A DNA stretch of 64,000 nucleotides from Eutypa lata (Eukaryota; Ascomycota; Sordariomycetes; Xylariales; Diatrypaceae): NCBI GenBank assembly GCA_022661535.1, contig JAKULF010000005.1, positions 2,728,001-2,792,000 of the forward strand, given 5' to 3'. Under the pieces are notes generated by a model. The model ran no database searches and was not told the DNA's origin. It saw nothing but the letters and a program-made list of their open reading frames with translations. A program made the position numbers and the translations under genes. Of the stretch, positions 59,553 through 64,000 are shown one piece after another (the first letter of the stretch is position 1; the number at the start of each line of letters is the position of its first letter).

Positions 59553-61716
59553 TCACTCACTAGCAGAAGAGTCACGATCCGAAGAAGAATCTTCCAAGTG
59601 CCTCTCCGGAATGCGATCCCTTTCATCTTCAATAACCTGGTCCTCGGGGTAAACATCCTCCAAGTTGATTTCTTGGCAGGTGTCTGCGGTGGTGGTCCCC
59701 GCCCGGACGGAGTCCTCTCCCATCTCTCGGAGCGCCCACCGGCGAACCGCCTCATGCGTGGTGTTTACCACAACAAACCGCTTCCCAGTCCATTCTGTGA
59801 TGGAGTGGCGCAGCTCATGGCCACGGAGAAGCTGGACACAACCGGGACGAGCTTCTATGCGGAGACCCAGTTCCCGAAGCACTAGGTCACCTATAACACC
59901 CCAATCATTAGTAATTCCCCGCCTATAATAACCTTCAGAAGCTAGGACAATGTCAAAATAGCATTGCCTACTGAAAATAATGTGAACTGTATTTGTATTT
60001 CAGCCAGCTATACAAGAAAATGGGTACACTTACCGCCATTAAAGTCCCCGAGGCATACCAGACCGGCGAGTCCAAACCGCCAGTCACCCGTATCCTTGTG
60101 ATCGTACGTCATGAGGTTGATAAGAAGGGCCCTTAGTACGAAAGGATCGTTGTTATCTCTTCTCGTCTCGAACGGAACATCGCCGAGTTTTCCAATCTCC
60201 CTAGCAACATCCTGATACTCAGCAAGAAGCCCAGGCTCAAGGAGCTCGAAAAAGAACCGCACGATCTCCGTACAAGCACCAAAGGCACTATATCGCAACT
60301 TGGTGAGCTGCCTGGCAGCATGCGGCCAACTGTCGATGTTCTGCTTCGAATCCCTCGTCCAGGCGGGCGTCTTCGTGCCTGAAGGATCACCGGCACGGCA
60401 CCGGCCGCCAAAATGGAAGACGCCTGACTTCGCCACCCTCGGATCGTTCTTTGGGTTCCGGTAGTCGAGGTCGGGACGCTTGACTAACAGCCAGTCAATC
60501 CAGTGTATTCCGTGGCGGGTCATGTCGGGGACTGGAACCGGCTGCAGTGTGCTGAACGTATCTATAGCACTCGAAACCTGCTTCTCGATCCCCTTTGTCA
60601 AGAGCTTGCGGAAAGCATCGGAACACTGGAATCTGCGGGTGCGTGTGAAGTTAATACATGGAGATAGTAAGTGGCCTATTAGGCGGCTACTTACACTACA
60701 ACTCTACCGGCTTTGTCTAGAACCATAACAATTTCGGTGTCTTTGATGGGATATAATAATCCGTGCGATACAGCCCATTCGTCTCTCTGGGCCTGGATAT
60801 ACGGGTTGAACGTCTTCCGAAGAATGCACTTCTTCACCATGTCGATCATTCTTCTGAATGACGGATCTTCTGGGCAACCGGCTGCAATCTTGTCGAGCGC
60901 CTTCTTTTCTAGGAGTGGGTCGAGATAGAGCTGTTGCTGTGCCAAGTCTCGTGCTCTCTTCCAATAATCCTGCGTTCTGCCTCCTATTTGGCCAGCTCGG
61001 CTAAGGAGAAGATGAGCTACAACCCACTGCTCAACCACCAGGGCAGGCTGATCTCCCATTTCCCTGTTTATCCTCTGTTCGAGTTCCTTCGAAACTCTCA
61101 AATTGCTGTATGGAGGGTTGTATACGTCGGCCTCCTCGAGCGTGACCTTCGCAATAGTACGCCCATGTAATTTGAATGTTTCAATAATTCTCCCACATTC
61201 TGAATGAGACTCGACTTCGCCTGAGTCCGAAATTTCCCGAGCAGTCTTCGTTTTGATGTCGAGAATATCGCGCGCCAGTGACTCAACTGATGCTTCCTCG
61301 GTCTCGATGTAGGTGTCTTCTTCGAAGACATTGACGACGAGCGCCTCGTCGTCTGGGAAACCTATGTTACTTCCGGATGGTTGCCTTGCACTGCGTACCG
61401 GATCATTCCGCCTTGGCCAGTCCCCGGTGCCTTCATACATCGATTCTAAAGGCAGCCTAACCTCGGGTACTTCACCAACTGCAGAGGGTTGCTTGGCAAT
61501 CATGATTTCGAGCTCTTCATGAAATGCACTCTTTGCATCTTCTCGGGCTTTCTGACGTCGCCTGTCCAGTGCTGCATATGCAAGGGCGGCAAGATGAAGC
61601 GCTTCCTTGTCCTTCTCTCCCGTTCTTGTCTCGATAGTTGTCTCATTGGGGTAGCGAGGAGGGCGCTGTGGAGCTTCGGAATCGACCATAGGCTTCAGGT
61701 TCCGTCGAGGTGGCAT
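59553..61716 (-). CDS. TET/JBP-like 2-oxoglutarate/Fe(II) dioxygenase, 650 aa
   Basis: Exons 61716-60695, 60626-60034 and 59890-59553; phases close with acceptors CCAG at 60627 and TATAG at 59891. The first 340 residues are charged, helical and of unknown function (possibly DNA-binding). The C-terminal half has the double-stranded beta-helix pattern of the TET/JBP class: His517-x-Asp519 (DHKD), GLAGLVCLGDFNGG then DLVLRELGLRIEARPG, distal His567 in GHELRHSITEW, and Arg576 in KRFVVVNTTHEAVRRWA, which would bind 2-oxoglutarate. By family knowledge such enzymes hydroxylate the methyl of 5-methylcytosine or thymine in nucleic acid. Fungal members are often linked to transposons or silenced DNA, and the actual substrate is unproved. 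The tail is acidic/Ser-rich. Confidence 0.7.
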
Positions 61717-63430
61717 CGTGTCGTCGATTCATGTGGTGGTGAACGATGGGGGAGATAGAGAATAACGAAGAGGCAATTATGAATTTAAGTACGAAAGCAA
61801 AAACTTTGACTGTACTAGCCTTGTATATCTGACTTCTGAAGAGAAGAAGACCAATAATTTTCTAGGAAAAGGTGTTTTTGTTCAAACGGAGGGTACAAAT
61901 GTGTGGTAAACCGAGGCATCAAACGGCTAGTTAGTCCACACCTCAGGCACCTACATGTACCTTTCAATTGCTGCCAAATTTTGTATGCACCGTAAGTACT
62001 TTATGTAATTTTTATTTATTTAAATAAACAATGTAGCACATTCAAATTAAATTACACAGTAAGGGAAGTGAATTGATTGTGAAGATAACACCGCATTTAA
62101 CATACAGCCATACATATTTATGTGCAGACCACAGGGGCTACCTAAGTACGGTTCCCAACAGAACAAATATGTCTTTATAACCGTCTTGATCTAGGTAAAG
62201 AATGTCATTTTGTAAAAGGCCACCCCCATAGATATAGAGTAGATAAGTGTCTAAAATTTGAATATTGAATACTGATAGGGGAGGTATATAAACTCAAAAT
62301 TGTATAAAAACATATGTGTGCACCATGTAAACCAAACGCCAACCCCTATCGGATCTGTATTTGCTACGCCCTCTGTTGAACTGCGATAACTCGCTGTAAA
62401 CCGAGCAGGAAATTCGGACATTATTTATAGGTACTTAGGTAGCTACAAATCCGAACCCCTGAATACGAAACTGCTGTTTAATACATACATACCTAGAAGA
62501 GAAAGAATCAAGATAAACTATTGTCTTTACAGAACACAATACTCACATGTAAACAGAGGAATGTACTGGCTATATGGTAGCTTTATGCTGATATCATAAT
62601 GTCGTTATACTTTAGAATTTAAATATATACCAATCCTTATCATCACTGTTCACTACTAGCTCACTTTATAAGAATGGAACAATTATTTCATAGTAGGAGC
62701 TCGGTTCGCCAATCACACGGCGAACAAGCATGAGGATTAGAGCCACTGGCGAGAGGTTTGGACTCGCCGGTCTATAGCTTCGTAGATTCATTGGTGATAA
62801 GTGTCCATCTTAGGTAGTGAACCCCCTTTTCTCAAAAATCTACTGTCTCCATAATGACGCTTATCCTAGATGTGTTCTGTCGGAGTCACGAGCTACACCA
62901 ATCTATCACAGAATGGGCTGGGATGTGACCAGGCCACTGCCAACTTAGCATCACCCCCTTAATAACTTCACGAGCTTTGACATCAGCTGTAACATGCGAC
63001 TCATGGCATAGCTAGGGCCAAGGTTAATGGTTAAAGTGAGGCTCGGGGATCGGGAGGGGGTGGGCGCCACTAGAAAGGATACCATATCCTCATAGTGACT
63101 CTAGGTGAAGGGCTTCCTGGAAGGCTATAGGCATCAACCCCTCGTAAAGGAGGAGTTAACAAGATCTGGTGTGTATGATCCCCACTTCTGTCTACCAACA
63201 TCTTAGTACCAACATACCTATTACGAAGACTCTCAGCCAATGAAATACGTATCGTAACCACACAACGACGCACGAGTATGATCTGCCTAGTTCAGGCAGC
63301 CATGGACTCGGTGGAGGTCTGGCGGTATATATAACGCCAACTGCTAACCATTCCTTAATTTGCATTTACGTTTCTTGAGGCATTTCCTGCTCGTAGCTCT
63401 ACATGAAGCTCATCCTAGACTGTCGCCCCG
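61717..63430. other. AT-rich divergent intergenic region
   Basis: 1.7 kb between divergent starts. It is AT-rich, particularly 61980-62680. No gene is seen. Confidence 0.6.
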
Positions 63431-63928
63431 ATGGCCCCTCACGCAGAGTTCCCTCCCCCTAAAGTCCTAGCTCTAGCCAGTGCCTTACGAAGCGATGGCA
63501 AATCTGCTACTTTCTGCTTCGACACGGATGAGAACCCGATTTTCGTTGGACAGTGTCTGATCTACGCTGTTAAATTCCCCGACGACGATGAGACCTGGGC
63601 TATACGGATTCCCTTGCATGAGGATGGCACCCTCCCCCCCAGCGCCATCACGTCCATGGTTGAAACTGAGATGGATGTGTTGACCGAACTCAGCAAGACT
63701 GGGTTTCGTTGGTCGCCTAGGTTGATTGGCGGCGACTCGAGCTTTGATAACCCGATTGAACACCCTTACTTGGTCCTGAGCTGGGTGCGTGGGAACCCGT
63801 TGCAATGGACACCAGCGATTCCGGCTGAGCCGGAACAGAGGCACAAGATACTTTGCCAGCTTACGGATATACAACTGGATCTGGCCCAGTGCACCCAGCG
63901 ATCGCGTTCGAACTACCCTATTCCCTGA
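63431..63928 (+). CDS. APH/kinase-like protein, N-terminal lobe (partial or truncated)
   Basis: The frame from ATG 63431 ends in a TGA at 63926-63928 after 165 aa. The text resembles the small lobe of fungal aminoglycoside-phosphotransferase-like kinases: VYAVKFPDDDETWAIRIPL-type beta strands with an invariant-type Arg/Lys, then a helix (ITSMVETEMDVLTELSKTG) with the pairing Glu. SPRLIGGDSSFDNPIEHPYLVLSWVRGNPLQW is the hinge, followed by a helix with QLTDIQLDLAQCT. The catalytic H-G-D loop and DFG-like motif should come next and are absent. Either an intron begins just before the stop and the gene continues past 64000, or the protein is truncated. The nearby donor candidates are weak. Confidence 0.65.
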   Translation: MAPHAEFPPPKVLALASALRSDGKSATFCFDTDENPIFVGQCLIYAVKFPDDDETWAIRIPLHEDGTLPPSAITSMVETEMDVLTELSKTGFRWSPRLIGGDSSFDNPIEHPYLVLSWVRGNPLQWTPAIPAEPEQRHKILCQLTDIQLDLAQCTQRSRSNYPIP

Positions 63929-64000
63929 TGTGTCAAGTTCAAGCTAATTCAATAGTTAGGCCCGGAAACCTCGGTGGTCCAGTACTTGACGGGCATCATT

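Noticed and set aside
1..64000. CRISPR array, prokaryotic operon or biosynthetic core enzyme
   Set aside because: DNA is eukaryotic; no regularly spaced repeats, and no PKS, NRPS or terpene synthase domain found in any frame.

Overview
The window is nuclear DNA from a filamentous ascomycete (Pezizomycotina, probably Sordariomycetes). The evidence is short spliceosomal introns of about 48-160 bp with GTRAGT donors, CTRAC-like branch sites and YAG acceptors. It is supported by fungal-type genes (Whi5/Nrm1-like, Rcm1, Gtr2, DUF1996, fungal MIF, DHA1 and monocarboxylate-type MFS) and by wide AT-richer intergenic spaces. About 22 gene loci are supported. Exons were joined by reading splice signals, so exact ends are inference unless stated.

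Layout. 1-8.3 kb: the 3' end of a C2H2 factor, a Whi5/Nrm1-like G1/S repressor, a small Cys-rich ORF, an unknown 232-aa protein and a nucleotidyltransferase-like protein. 8.3-12.8 kb: empty. 12.8-19.7 kb: an F-box/ankyrin protein followed by a minisatellite, an ER-retained PDI-like protein and a DHA1 drug/polyamine transporter. 22-25.8 kb: the rRNA methyltransferase Rcm1 and a Baeyer-Villiger-type flavin monooxygenase. 27-37.3 kb: a bZIP factor, an MFS monocarboxylate-type transporter, a secreted 10-Cys protein, a broken berberine-bridge-like oxidase and a second probable secreted protein. 39.7-41.2 kb: a secreted DUF1996 protein. 41.2-49.2 kb: a gene desert containing a clear MITE. 49.2-57.9 kb: Gtr2, a doubtful locus, a MIF-domain protein and a four-helix membrane protein. 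59.5-64 kb: a TET/JBP-like 2OG-Fe(II) oxygenase and the start of a kinase-like gene.

Housekeeping genes (Rcm1, Gtr2, Whi5/Nrm1-like) alternate with accessory ones. The 24-37 kb block combines a BVMO, a bZIP, a transporter and a dead FAD oxidase. It resembles a small or eroded catabolic or secondary-metabolite neighbourhood, but no PKS, NRPS or terpene core is present. The most unusual items are the TET/JBP-like enzyme, the 235-bp MITE with perfect 26-bp inverted repeats and a 5-bp target duplication, the AbiEii-like nucleotidyltransferase fold in a fungus, and the PDI-like protein ending in RDEL with no visible CGHC.
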